DNA of 64,000 bases. It comes from Arbacia lixula (lineage: Eukaryota; Echinodermata; Echinoidea; Arbacioida; Arbaciidae). Location of the stretch: the NCBI GenBank assembly GCA_963669155.1, contig OZ022587.1, forward strand, positions 3,299,179 through 3,363,178, read 5' to 3'. The position numbers and the translations under genes were made by a program. Position 1 is the first letter of the stretch; each line of letters begins with the position of its first letter. The notes under the pieces are model-generated. The model was not told the DNA's origin, made no database searches, and saw only the letters and a list, made by a program, of their open reading frames with translations. This document shows positions 12,185-23,104 of this stretch, piece after piece.

Positions 12185-12592
12185 AGTACTTGATTGACTG
12201 ATTGTCCACTTGATTTATTGATTGGTCGATAAATCAATACATTTCTGGCTAATGATTGATTCATTGATTGACTGACAGATAGATTGATAACTAATAAGTG
12301 ACAGACTGATTTTCTAAATAACTGACTAACTAGATTACTGCGAAAGTGAATGCATAAGTGAATGACTGATTGACAGAGTGATTGGTTGCTTGCTTGATTG
12401 ATGGTGTATTTCATTGATTGATCTTTTGATTGACTGGCTGACCAACTAAGTGATTGCGTGATTGCTTGATGGCTTGGCTGACTGACTGATCATTAATTGA
12501 TTGACTACTGACTGAGTGGCCGACTTTTTAAATCTATTGATTTGCTGGCTGACTGACTGACTGATGGCTTGCTCCATTAATTGGTTAATTGG

Positions 12593-12626
<34 letters not shown>

Positions 12627-12640
12627 AAGTGGTTGTCTCT
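12185..12640. repeat. TTGA/GATT-rich simple repeat
   Basis: Imperfect GATT/GACT tetranucleotide tract, perfect (TTGA)n at 12595-12625, directly downstream (transcript sense) of the exon 22 donor. Confidence 0.85.
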
Positions 12641-12643
12641 TAC

Positions 12644-12739
12644 CTTGGCTGCAGTCTTCTCCTATGAAGCCGATTGGGCAGCGACACGCCCCTCTCACAC
12701 ACTGGCCCCCGTTTGTACATGGCGGTCTGCATGGGATGT
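12644..12739 (-). CDS. Exon 22: short NGG-type EGF domain
   Basis: 96 nt, acceptor CCACAG, donor G|GTAAGA. Reads DIPCRPPCTNGGQC, then CRCPIGFIGEDC: six cysteines. A TTGA/GATT-rich repeat starts directly after its donor. Confidence 0.92.
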
Positions 12740-13244
12740 CTGTGGGACAACAGCAAGGGAGAAGTGGTTCATATTTTGAATGAGATTACTTCATATCCTT
12801 TAACTATTTATGCACCATTGAGGCATTTTACACAGGTAATAGGGACCTGTTTTATCACTATGTGTTAGGCACTACATGGCTGCCAACCTAAATCAACATT
12901 CTAGTATTCTAAATCAGTATTTTGATGGAAAAAATCAGTATTTTCAAATAAAGACAATACAACAGCCCATGAACTGGAACATATGAAATCATTATTTTGT
13001 ATGAAACTTTCAGTATTTTCCTCACATTTCAGTATGAAATACTGAAAATCAGTACTACTTGGCAGCTCTGGCGCTATACAAGAATCATCAGTTATTATTA
13101 TTATCATTATCCACACATTCCCATAGGGCAATATGGAGTCTGGACGAGATGGGATTGAATTATAACAAAAGGAAAAGAACCAAGGTGAATTGACTAAGTA
13201 CAAATGAATACACATAAGTACATGAAATATTCTGAAAGAATATG

Positions 13245-13345
13245 ACCACTTAGTGTAACCAAAAGCTTTACTATTTTTAATTAGTATTTTTTAGTACACT
13301 CTTGCTACGGAAACATACAAAGAACATTTAAGTACAGATTATTGA
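13245..13345. repeat. Dispersed repeat related to the palindrome edge
   Basis: Closely matches 57830-57925 (AGTACACTCTxxC, GAAACATxCAAAGAACATTTAAG). Probably a fragment of the same element family. Confidence 0.6.
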
Positions 13346-13474
13346 CAGTTTGAGGGAAATCTGTCCAATTCTAGGACAGCCATAAATGGATCATCAACAC
13401 AAGCAGTCAGCAAAAATGCTTCGGAATTCCCCCGAATGCTCTCATTAATAGGTGCCCAACCACAGATGACTTAC

Positions 13475-13597
13475 CAATGCAGGAGAATTTGTCGGGCCCA
13501 GCTTCCTGGCCAGGTGGGCACAAGCAGACATAGGTGCCCGGGAGGTTGGTGCATCGGAAGGAACACTGTAGTCCCACACCTAAACATTCATTGATGT
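13475..13597 (-). CDS. Exon 21: cbEGF domain, last cbEGF in the chain
   Basis: 123 nt, acceptor TCCCAG, donor G|GTAAGT. Starts DINECLGVGLQC, hydroxylation stretch CTNLPGTYVC, then CPPGQEAGPDKFSC. From here to the C-terminal side only short EGF and Ig exons are seen. Confidence 0.93.
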
Positions 13598-14181
13598 CTG
13601 GGAGGCGGAAATACAAGAAAATATGAATGTTGCATCGTTTTCATTGTAAGTCCCGAATCACATTTTACAAACTTTTAAAATGTATGTGTTGCTAAAGACT
13701 GGATAACAATATACTCTGTTTGACTCAAATAGAAATGATGCAACTTTTATTGATTAACATATTAAACAAAAGACAACTTTTGTCTTTCAGTTAGGACGTG
13801 AAATTGGGAGGTCCATGTATTGGGACGGCAATAATCTTTTTCTACAGAGTGGGTAGAAATGTATAAAATTATGTTATAATGTTACCTACAAATCTTTTCT
13901 AGTAAAACTGACATTTGCACTCTTGTGTTGATTGATAATAACTTCTATAAATCAATCTGACTGATCTATTTAGATCGGCAAAAGTTTCCAGAGAAATCAT
14001 ATACATTTTACCAAACTTTTCTAATTTTTTGTATGGCATTTATGTGTGAGCTATAACACTGTTAGGCACAGCAATCTGTTGTCAAAAGGTTCATACAGCA
14101 GATTATTCAGGAGTCACTATGCTCAGTATCTGAGTAAAGAATGGATTAACAGTGTTTCGGTGTCCCACCACCCTCACTCAC

Positions 14182-14304
14182 CCACACAGCCCGATCCGTC
14201 GGCGGAAAGTTCAAATCCTTCAGGGCAGGAGCATAGGTAGCTACCAAACGTGTTCTGACACGTCCCTGGGCAGGGGTTGAAACCCAGCTCACACTCATTG
14301 ATGT
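14182..14304 (-). CDS. Exon 20: cbEGF domain
   Basis: 123 nt, acceptor TCTGCAG, donor G|GTGAGT. Starts DINECELGFNPC, hydroxylation stretch CQNTFGSYLC, then CPEGFELSADGSGC. Canonical cbEGF. Confidence 0.93.
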
Positions 14305-14595
14305 CTGCAGAAGGCAAGCAAAGAAGGATGATTATTAAAGTGGCAGTAAGCTGACTGACTGGTAAGCAGAGCAAAGGACTGTTTACCATGACAAGGAGCT
14401 CAGGATAGCGAGTTGTTGCACTCCATGATTGCCGATGTACACCACAGAATATGACACTTAAATAGATAGAAGGATGATTACAGTAACAGTAAGCTGGCTG
14501 ACTAGCTAGCAGCGCAAGGGGCTGTTTACCATGTGACATGGAGCTAATACAAAGAGCTCACAATACAGAGTTGTGGCACTCCATGAAAGTAATTT
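14305..14595. repeat. Tandem duplication in intron
   Basis: Two copies of a ~150-bp unit (GCAGTAAGCTG, GTTTACCATG, GAGCTxAxxATA, GCACTCCATGA), with related fragments at 14636-14710 and 35870-35985, so the unit belongs to a dispersed family. Confidence 0.65.
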
Positions 14596-14908
14596 CATTT
14601 TTCTTTATCAGTAGATATCATATATTTTATCAGTGATATAAAGAGCTCGGGATGATTCCTACATCACAGGATATGCCACTTAAATAAATAGCTACCAAAC
14701 TTGCTTTTACACTTTCGGAGACAAGAAAGAGAAAGGAGTTGAAAGCAAAAGTAACAGAAAGAGATACAGAGACAGTGAAAAAAAATAAATAGAAGCAGTT
14801 GCTAACATACATTCAAAATCACTTGTATATACCTTGAATCATTGTTATGTATGGTCTGCAATAAATCACTTTCATCAGATATGACAAACATTAGGGAGGT
14901 AAACTCAC

Positions 14909-15007
14909 CATTACTGCAGTCTGTTCCGGTGAAGCCAGCAGGGCATTCACACACCCCTCGGACACAGGATCCACCGTTCTGGCACTCACGCCCACATGGA
15001 AGTGTGC
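14909..15007 (-). CDS. Exon 19: short NGG-type EGF domain
   Basis: 99 nt, acceptor GTGTAG, donor G|GTGAGT. After the shared cysteine it reads TLPCGRECQNGGSC and CECPAGFTGTDC. Its first two bases (GC) complete the last cysteine of exon 18. Confidence 0.92.
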
Positions 15008-15099
15008 CTACACAGGAAGGGAAACAAAGCGTATTGATCAATCAATCATATCTAGTTTTAAAGAAAATGACAATTTTATCTTTTACCTCTTCAAAAACC

Positions 15100-15556
15100 A
15101 CTTGTTTTTCCTCTGTCTTCATCATGTCCTTCACTGTGACATTATATCTGATCTTGAGTATGACTATTTGCAGGAACTTTCATGTGGACCCAGCTGCTAA
15201 AAAAGTACAGATTATATAATGACTGTGTCTCTGACCTTCAAAATGATATTGTGTTTCAACTTGTACATACATAATCTTCCATCTAAACCCATTTGATAGC
15301 CAGACAGATGTGTTTGCTGCCGTAAATGATACACTCACTTTATTACATAATATATATCTTCTTTGACCTTGTAAAATCCTTCACAATGACATTGAGGGTT
15401 ACCTTTAGAGTGACCTTGAGTTGGACAGGTGCATATGTGTAAGCTGCCTTCCAAGCTATCGTGGCTATATCATATGTAAGACCTACTTGTTCTTTGTCCT
15501 TGTAATAACCTTCACAATGACATTGAATTTGACCTTGAATATGACCTTGTACTTAC
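15100..15556 (-). repeat. Decayed tandem copies of exon 18 parts
   Basis: Units of about 120-135 bp with TTCACAATGACATTGA-like intron sequence and fragments of exon 18. 15265-15340 matches the donor and C-terminal exon part, 15165-15205 a similar piece, and 15421-15462 the GACAGGTGCAxxTGT part of the middle of the exon. All are degenerate and none can encode the domain. Confidence 0.7.
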
Positions 15557-15676
15557 ATGACCTTCCGTCTGCACCCAGCTGGTAGCCTGTTGGGCAGGTG
15601 CACCTGTAGCTGCCATAGATGTTTGTGCAGCCAAGGGCGCAGGGACTCATGTCAGAGACTATGCACTCATCCACAT
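15557..15676 (-). CDS. Exon 18: cbEGF domain, last cysteine split over the junction
   Basis: 120 nt, acceptor CCATAG, donor T|GTAAGT. Starts DVDECIVSDMSPC, hydroxylation stretch CTNIYGSYRC, then CPTGYQLGADGRS. It holds only five full cysteines; the sixth arises when its final T joins the GC that opens exon 19 (T|GC). Decayed copies of parts of this exon lie in the following intron. Confidence 0.9.
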
Positions 15677-16128
15677 CTATGGTAGTAGAGTTCACAGATG
15701 GACAAAAAAAAGGTGAAAAACGAAACATTAACATTAGCAATCATCCAACACATCTAAACTTTACTACATGTTGTTTAAGTCAATAGTAAAAGATTCAAAT
15801 TTCAACAAAATTTAAAATTCACACCATTATCATCAAAATGGGCAATTGGTTAAGAAAAATAGAATCTTCCATAGAGTAACATGATTGGTATCATTTATCT
15901 AATCATTTCATAGAAAATTACTTATTTCAAAGAAGTGCCATATCTGTTTCTAATCAGCACACTGACTGAATCCAGGTATATGTGTTTGTATTATACAAAT
16001 GGAGAGTTTGACAACTTACTTTTGATTAACCTACTGGTATGTTAAGTTCAAAACATTCTTATGGATTCAGGTCACAGAAGACACAACAAAACAGCAAAAA
16101 GACTTTGCCCTTTGAACTTTGACCTTAC

Positions 16129-16227
16129 CCAGCATGCAGTCGATGCCCTGATATCCCGGTGGACATACACATCTCCTGTTGATGCAGGTCCCATTGTTCT
16201 GACAAGGAGGGTAACATTGTCCAGAAG
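16129..16227 (-). CDS. Exon 17: short EGF domain (NNG variant)
   Basis: 99 nt, acceptor GTCACAG, donor G|GTAAGG. Reads ASGQCYPPCQNNGTC, then CVCPPGYQGIDC: six cysteines. The usual NGG is NNG here. Confidence 0.92.
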
Positions 16228-17003
16228 CTGTGACAGGGAAAACAAATCATTTCAAAATTGTGGTATTTATTGTTGTACAATGCACTTCCTTCGTACAAAA
16301 ACAGCTCAAATTTGATCTAATGACAACATGAATACATCTTAACATGTACCCTGCATCACATTTAAGAGGAAAAAAAATGTGCGCCAAACCTCTTGTCCAA
16401 CCACTGGAATGGTTTGAACCAATAATCTATTGTATAGGAGGCAAGAGTTTAAACCACAAGACCACCGTACATTTTCATCTTTGTGGAGAGGGAGGGGTCA
16501 AAGAGTGAAATCACTGGGGGAGTTTGAACCGTAAATATCTTGTACGGGAGGCAAAAGGTCTCAGCACTAGAGGAAAAGCAGCAATGTGAAACTGATCAAT
16601 CTGAATAGAGAACAATTATCACCATGAGAAAGAGATGAGATGGCGCTTGTCGTAGCAAGTATGTCCCTTAGGGTTGAGTTTAAAAAAAGTTTGAACTGAA
16701 TTTTGCAGCGATCACATTTTCATTCTCATTTGCTTTCAGGATCGTGTGAAGGAGACTTATTGTATATTTCTCACCATGCAAAAAGCTTCTTTCAAGGAAC
16801 ATGGGATATGATGGTATGACGGTTATGTTAACACAACAACATAAGCATTTGTACAAAAATATTAAAACTTTACGATACAAAAAAATTATCAAATTTGAGT
16901 TTAGATGTACAATCATGTTAAATCGTTGGTATTAAGGACCAAAATAAAGCACAAGTGCTATTCGATTCTGGCCCTCATAGTAAACAGATCAGCTGATGCT
17001 TAC

Positions 17004-17126
17004 CAGAGCAGGTATGTTTGTCAGGGTTAAGAGTGCTGCCACGGGGGCAGAAGCAGGCATAGCTGCCCAGCGTGTTCCTGCAGATGTGCTCACAGCCACC
17101 CTGCTGGTTCTGGCACTCATCCACGT
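17004..17126 (-). CDS. Exon 16: cbEGF domain
   Basis: 123 nt, acceptor TTTAAG, donor G|GTAAGC. Starts DVDECQNQQGGC, hydroxylation stretch CRNTLGSYAC, then CPRGSTLNPDKHTC. A ~230-bp AATTC/TTGAA array lies only about 25 bp upstream of its acceptor, so the usable branch-point region is short. Confidence 0.92.
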
Positions 17127-17149
17127 CTTAAAGAGGAAAGAGGATTCAA

Positions 17150-17385
17150 TTGATTTCAAATAAATTCAATTCAATTCAAATTCAATTAATTCAATTCAAT
17201 TCAATTCCAATTCCAATTCAGTTCAATTCAATTCAATTTTAATTCAATTCAATTCAATTCAAATTCAATTCAATTCAATTCAATTCAATTCAATTCAATT
17301 CAATTCAATTCAATTCAATTCAATTCAATTCAATTCAATTTCAATTCAATTCAATTCAAAGCAAATCAATTCAATCCAATTTTCT
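17150..17385. repeat. AATTC pentanucleotide array
   Basis: About 230 bp of (CAATT)n/(TTCAA)n with few interruptions, starting about 25 bp from exon 16. Confidence 0.95.
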
Positions 17386-17689
17386 TTGATTATATATATA
17401 CAATAATAAAAGTTCATCAATTTCAGCACAAGATGAATCAATTGTTGTTCATTAATATGTATCTATCAAAGCAAAATAAAGGTTAATGGATCAGTTAAAT
17501 TTGGCAACTCAAAATGGACAACAAGTTGGGACTTTTGTAAATCACACCTTTGCTTTTCATATTGGCAATCATTGCTCTAAATGCGATATATTACTTTATT
17601 CTAATTCACACTGGAATGTTTGTGCCCTTTTACATTAAAAATCTGATTATTAAAAAGCAGTGCTGCCATTTTTAAAAGCACATTCAGGT

Positions 17690-17930
17690 GTAACGCAGGC
17701 TATGGTCCCATGGGTCTGAGAGGGTCAAGAGGCCCTGGGCAATTTAAAAATATAGCTTATCAATTACTATAACCTACCATTAACGCTAACTACCATGACA
17801 ACAGCCAATGAGCTCTCATTATTGCGGCTGCTGCCATGGTAGTTCCCATTAATGGTGAGTTGCAATAATTGAAAACCTAACACAGGCTATGGTCCCATGA
17901 GTCTGGGAGGGTCCAAAGGCCCTGGTAATG
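17690..17930. repeat. Inverted repeat flanked by direct copies
   Basis: A ~45-bp sequence (CAGGCTATGGTCCCATG, GAGGGTC, AGGCCCTGG) occurs twice. Between the copies lies a palindrome (ACCATTAACGCTAACTACCATG against GGTAGTTCCCATTAATGGT). A related palindrome is at 31615-31770. Confidence 0.65.
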
Positions 17931-17943
17931 GTCGAGTTCATAC

Positions 17944-18039
17944 CTTGGAAGCATGTAGACCCGGTGTATCCCTGAGGGCACACACACCTGCTGTTATTAC
18001 ACACACCACCGTTCATACATGATGGGAAACAGCCAACGC
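17944..18039 (-). CDS. Exon 15: short NGG-type EGF domain
   Basis: 96 nt, acceptor CTTTCAG, donor G|GTATGA. Reads SVGCFPSCMNGGVC, then CVCPQGYTGSTC: six cysteines. It lies between two cbEGF exons. Confidence 0.92.
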
Positions 18040-18339
18040 CTGAAAGAAGAACAGAAAACCAATTATGCAATGTGAATAGAGGAGCCAACGTATCATGTAA
18101 GTCTTCTGTGGTCAGTGGCATCGAACAGGCTTGGTTTCAAACACGGGGAGACTTTTCTGGACACAGAACCTTCTCTTAACTCTTCAACCATTGATGTATC
18201 TTTGCACTAATAATACACACAGAAGCCACAGGGTTAATATCCCATCAACAGACACCCATGATAAGAACCTTACAGAGACAAACATTTCTTAGCCTCATTT
18301 TCTCTGTTTACGCATTCTTCACCAAGCTTGCAATTTTCC

Positions 18340-18545
18340 ACACTAGCTTTTTCCCATCAAATAATGAGCAGTGCAATAAACTAAAGGCTGTGAATAGACT
18401 TCAAATTCCTTATGAGTAGACACAATTATGCCACACCCCTTTGGAGACCGAAGTTCCATGGCATATTCTGACATCCTAACTAGACCAGGGTTCACAAAGC
18501 CAGAAAATCTAACCGTGAGTAACAGGTAACTGTGCCACAGCAATG
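18340..18545. repeat. Dispersed repeat family F
   Basis: Shares AGCAGT..TAAACT..AAATTCCTTA, CACACCCCTTTGG, TTCCATGGCA and CCAGGGTTCACAAAGCC with 19500-19735, 31215-31420 (opposite orientation) and 63440-63715, and a short piece at 4298-4355. Confidence 0.7.
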
Positions 18546-18661
18546 ACAGGGACAATACTGTGACTCGATTGCACAACATACCTCAGGGTCAAAGAGATAT
18601 GCGATATGTGAAAAATTCAGTGATATGATTTAAAGTTCAAGGAAGGGAAGTGTGAGCTTAC

Positions 18662-18781
18662 TGCTGCAGGTCACGCCATCAGCATTGAGTGTTGAGCCAA
18701 CAGGACAGATACAGGCATAGCTACCGAATGTGTTCCTACATTGATATTGGCACTGGTCTGAAGACAAGCACTCATTGATAT
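18662..18781 (-). CDS. Exon 14: cbEGF domain
   Basis: 120 nt, acceptor GCTTTAG, donor A|GTAAGC. Starts DINECLSSDQC, hydroxylation stretch CRNTFGSYAC, then CPVGSTLNADGVTC. Similar to exon 16 (FGSYAC/LGSYAC, GSTLN), which suggests local duplication of an EGF + cbEGF pair. Confidence 0.91.
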
Positions 18782-19499
18782 CTAAAGCAAAACATGGAAA
18801 GTAGAGGAAGATGGTGGTAAATTACTGAACAAATATTCATGCTACCATCAAAAGTGATATAGAATAATAATTCTTAACATCTATGCATGCCTATGTGGTA
18901 TTCTTCCACCAGTATTGCACATTAATCATACAATCCACCACTCCATCTCACAAACAAGAACCAAAATATACATTGTTGGATGCTGTCATTGATACATTTG
19001 CACTCAACCAACCACAAAGAGGATTTCAGTGTCTTATAGCAGTTTTAATAAGATTTTAAATGGTAACTAGCTCTTATTAAACAGGAATATGCTGTAAATA
19101 ATATACCACTGTGCATATGTAAAATCATTATGATTTTAAAATATTACATCTAATATGTTCACCTGTCTTGAAAAATCCCACCTTTTAATAATAATCACCT
19201 TAGATGGTCATATTTACCACATTTATATCTGCATGTAGGGAACAGTATACAAACTAGGGGGCAAACATATTACTGTTTATCAACTATTACTGGCAGAGGG
19301 CCAGGATCAGGCATTCATGGATGTCTAGAGCAAAGACCAGAAGGAACCATGTATTGTAGAATCATTTGTTAGACTAGACAGGATATTGCATTGCTGAAAA
19401 ACAAAACTGGTACATTTTAATTGTCTCCTGTCGCTCACCTATGGAACCTTTCATCACGGCATAAGCATTATGCAGTGGTGGCATTTCCAATTTTGTTTA

Positions 19500-19735
19500 T
19501 ACCGTTCTTTACTGAGACCGCATATATGCGGGCTGGCTTTTCTCCACTCAGATACTAGGCAGCGTGATTCCCATGTAAACTGCTGTACGGAGAACAGGCT
19601 TTAAAATAAACTTCTTATTTCTTATAGGGCACAATTAAGCCTCACCCCTTTGGTTACTGCATTTCCATGTCAAGTTTTGAAATTGTAACTGGATCAGAGT
19701 TCTCAATGCCCCAAAATCTAGCTGTGAGCAACGGG
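19500..19735. repeat. Dispersed repeat family F, second copy
   Basis: Same family as 18340-18545; contains ACCGTTCTTTACTGAGxCxGCATAT, shared with 63455-63475. Confidence 0.7.
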
Positions 19736-19908
19736 TTATCTTTAGGATCATGTGAAAGAATCGCATGAAAGTGGCATAATCCTTATTTAAAATCCTGAAA
19801 GCAATCAATAATAAGACCTGTCATCAAAAGCAGAGAACAGCCAATGAGTGTTTAGCATTATAGATGTTACCATGGTACTTACGATCAGATATGTTACTAA
19901 AATCTTAC

Positions 19909-20013
19909 CTGTAGCACAAGTCCGACCAGTCAACCCGGGTGTGCACAAGCAGCGACCCTCCACACACGACCCTCCATTAAGGCAGGGAGGCTGGCACACT
20001 GAGGGGCTCGCTC
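19909..20013 (-). CDS. Exon 13: short NGG-type EGF domain
   Basis: 105 nt, acceptor TTTGTAG, donor G|GTAAGA. Reads GASPSVCQPPCLNGGSC and then CLCTPGLTGRTC: six cysteines in the C-x3-C-x5-C-x4-C-x-C-x8-C spacing. Its 5' edge is present in two decayed copies upstream (20094-20300). Confidence 0.92.
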
Positions 20014-20093
20014 CTACAAAAGTAACATGAATAATCATTATTACACATATTTATGGACCTAAGAAAATCATGAATATTCATAGTCTATTAATA

Positions 20094-20300
20094 GACAGGG
20101 GTCTGGCATACTGAGGGACTCTTTCTCCGACAAAATCAATATGAATAAATAATGACTCTCATACATATTCATGGCGCCCTCACAGAGTCATGAACATTCA
20201 CAATTTATTTATTTATAGACAAGATGCTGGCACACTGAGGGACTTGCTTCCACAAGAGCAATATGAAAAATAATACCCAAACATAAACCTCCAAATACTC
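20094..20300 (-). repeat. Two decayed copies of the exon 13 start and its acceptor region
   Basis: Copies begin at about 20094 and 20216 with a period near 115-120 bp. Each repeats the first ~30 nt of exon 13 (CTGGCACACTGAGGGxCTxG) and the upstream intron (CAATATGAATAA). The AG acceptor is damaged in at least the nearer copy. Confidence 0.75.
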
Positions 20301-21948
20301 ATGGATATTCATTATGTATTGACAATGCAACTCAGTATTCATGTAGATTCTCATGCTATGCATGTAAACATATTTATTCAGGTGTCAACATAATTATTAC
20401 ACAAACATCATGCATATAATTTATATCTCAATACAAGATCAATTCTTTGGATCAATCCATGCAAATTCATAAATTGAATGAAAAATCATATTGTATCCGA
20501 TGCTCATTCTTCTTCAGATCAATTGCAGGCACAATCCTTAATTTTATTGTCTTCATGCAATTGTGCATTTTTTAATTAGGCAGTAAGCTGCTATACAAAT
20601 GTCCATCAAAATAATAAACACACGCAAACAAGTTAAAGGGCATATGCACAATGGAAGTCTGAAATAATGAGCGAATCAAGTTCATCAACGTTTAGTTTAC
20701 AGGGAAGTGCATAGAATTGGAGCTGTACAGTTATCCCATGGGTATTTAACTTCTTAAGAGAACACTTTACCACTTGAAGGGATAGCAGGGAGTGGGGGAG
20801 GGGCTTATTCAGCTTCAACTAACATTAATGCTGCATGGGTCATAGAAAGGTCTCATTCTGATTTAAACAAAAGATAGCTAGCATCAATCAGCAGGTGAAT
20901 TAATGTTTCAGGAAGTCTGCATAGATGTCAAATTAACCTGCGCCGTAGTTCTGAATCCCTCCACCCGAATCATGAAACATCCTTCAACAACTCTCAAAAG
21001 ACTTTCCTTATTCCGCCCCTTATCGACTAAATTTGGCCCATTAATGTTTTCCTTCTGTCAATCAGCCTTCCGGGACACTCTGCAATGTGAATCGTCACGA
21101 GGCGTTGGAATTTCTTGCACAGAGATGTGGTTGGCGGGGCAACCCTAAACGGATGCGGTGATGGATGACAGACAAGGGGAGATTCAGCATCTCACTTAAG
21201 AGTGCTTCCTTCGGAGGAGGCGTGTATGTAATTGAGGAAAACGGTCTTCTCTCAGGGAATTAGCGCGTCTGACTACCTGCCCACATAGTCATTTCTACGT
21301 CTGTGCCCCAACAAGTCCAGACAGAGATTCCGATTACCACTTGATCTCGATATAGTCATTCAAATTGCAAGATAGTTTGGCTATCATTTGGTGAATGTGC
21401 CATGATGCCAAGTTTACAAGTAGGAATCAAACTTGTAACTTATTTCAAACAAACTCTGGGATGTGACATATATTTTAATGTTTAAGGCATAGTGTAAATG
21501 CTGCACTTATATTTGTAATTTATGTTAAGGCATATTATTCTTTCAATAACAGATCCTATTTCATAACACAACTTCAAGCTTTTAATATTGTTTTTCCTTA
21601 CAGCTGGAGTAATTTTGTTTAGTTGAACTTGATCGAATAAGGTTTGTTGAAAAGTTCTGCACATCATATATTAAAGACATGCTAGCTCATTTGCAAAATC
21701 ATGAAACTCTGCAAGAATCAACAGTAAACCATAACTATAATGTGTGTGAAATCTCACACACCTTCCAGAAAGAGTGAAAAACTCTCCCTGTTCATATTTC
21801 AAACATAGCGACCGTGGTGTACATTCAGATACAGTACTACAGCGAGCAGCTACTTCACACACTACTTGCATCATTGTGGGCAGTGTGGAGAACCGCGATG
21901 TGTGCTCGTCACGGTCTCGGACCTGCAAAAGGGATACCCTGTCTTTAA
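20301..21948. other. Intron sequence, no exon accepted
   Basis: The segment 20880-21340 is less AT-rich and free of recognised repeats; I see no consistent ORF or phase-1 exon in it. A cysteine-containing minus-strand ORF near 21765-21925 is discussed among the rejected items. Confidence 0.5.
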
Positions 21949-22184
21949 AGGGCATATTTGGAGTAATGAGTGATTAAATCACAAATCCTCAAAATGTTCA
22001 GCCCAAACATTTTGAGGATTAAATCATTAATCATTAATTACTCCATATGTGCATCATTTGAGGGCAAATAACTTTCAGCAAGCTTCTAAAATGGACAATG
22101 CATGAATTTAAGACCATTGGCAAGAAGATTGCTAACAATTACATTTTGAAGGCTTTTTTGCCTTCCCAGTACAGTATATGCCCT
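21949..22184. mobile_element. TTAA-flanked MITE (family B), internally deleted
   Basis: Begins TTAA|AGGGCATAT and ends CAGTATATGCCCT|TTAA. It has a central inverted repeat (AATCCTCAAAATGTT / AACATTTTGAGGATT) and matches 59938-60302. TTAA target sites and short inverted ends suggest a piggyBac-type non-autonomous element. Confidence 0.75.
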
Positions 22185-22322
22185 TTAAGTGACTGATGAC
22201 ATCCTGATTAAGACTGCAGTATAAGTAGACAGGTTGTGAGGGAAACCTGGCAGCCAATCATATGTAGGCGCTGAAGGAAAGATTCATGTCCACTACGATT
22301 ACCTGATCTACATCTGCACATC

Positions 22323-22385
22323 TGGCCGGAGGGGGGAGGGGGAGGGGGGATCGAGAGGAAGAGGATTAAAGGAGTGTTGGGAGGA
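22323..22385. repeat. Short G-rich tract
   Basis: GGAGGGGGGAGGGGGAGGGG followed by GGGAGGATG; purine-rich, no gene. Confidence 0.7.
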
Positions 22386-22966
22386 TGACATTTAGGATAA
22401 ATAAGTTCCACAATTTATCTTGATTTCATCACATTTTATATTTCACAGTTACATGTTTTTATAATGGATTCAAATCAAATGTAGGGAATTAGTATTCGGT
22501 CAATGATAAAATATCGCTTTTCACTTCTTGTTCCACTTATTCATGCATTTGTTAATAAATACACATTACTTTAATTCATACACAATTTTTATTCATTAAT
22601 TATTCATTTAGCCATTCATTTATATTCAGTTATTCATGAAGTCATTACATAGAACAAACCATAAAAAAAGAGGTTTAAAACATTACAAATATCTTACTTT
22701 CGTTAAGATTATAGACAAAATGAATTAAGCTAAAGCTTTGATGTTATAATGATGCCAACATACAGACGCACACATACATAATGACAGACAGACAGGCAGA
22801 CATACATATATGCACAAACATATGAATAAGAAGGAAAATATGCAAATACTTACCTCCACATACATGTACATGCATGCCATGGTGAAAGTCACTATCATAT
22901 TGTACAACAGACATACATGTTGAATGAATGACAAAGAGACATGAAACAAGGCCGGGGGGTGCTCAC

Positions 22967-23104
22967 CATATTCACAAACCGGGCCAAAGAAGCCCCACAG
23001 ACAGGCGCATGCTGTGGGGCAATCGGACAATGCGTTGCAATGCGGAGCATAGCGGCAGGTACCCCCGTTCACACAGGCTGGAGTACACATGGGGGCGGTG
23101 GGCA
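22967..23104 (-). CDS. Exon 12: 8-cysteine EGF-like domain
   Basis: 138 nt, acceptor TGTCTAG, donor G|GTGAGC. Starts VPTAPMCTPACVNGGTC like the short EGFs, then has an inserted segment RYAPHCNALSDCPTAC with two extra cysteines before CLWGFFGPVC. This may be a variant with a fourth disulfide. The 57-bp minisatellite begins directly at its acceptor. It opens the region dominated by non-calcium EGFs. Confidence 0.87.

Noticed and set aside
14842..15219. 125-residue plus-strand ORF over exon 19
   Set aside because: Antisense shadow of the EGF exon extended into intron.
21765..21925. Cysteine-containing minus-strand ORF with an AG before and GT after
   Set aside because: The reading frame needs a phase-0 acceptor while all neighbours are phase 1; in phase 1 it hits a stop after three codons. 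No EGF or Ig pattern.
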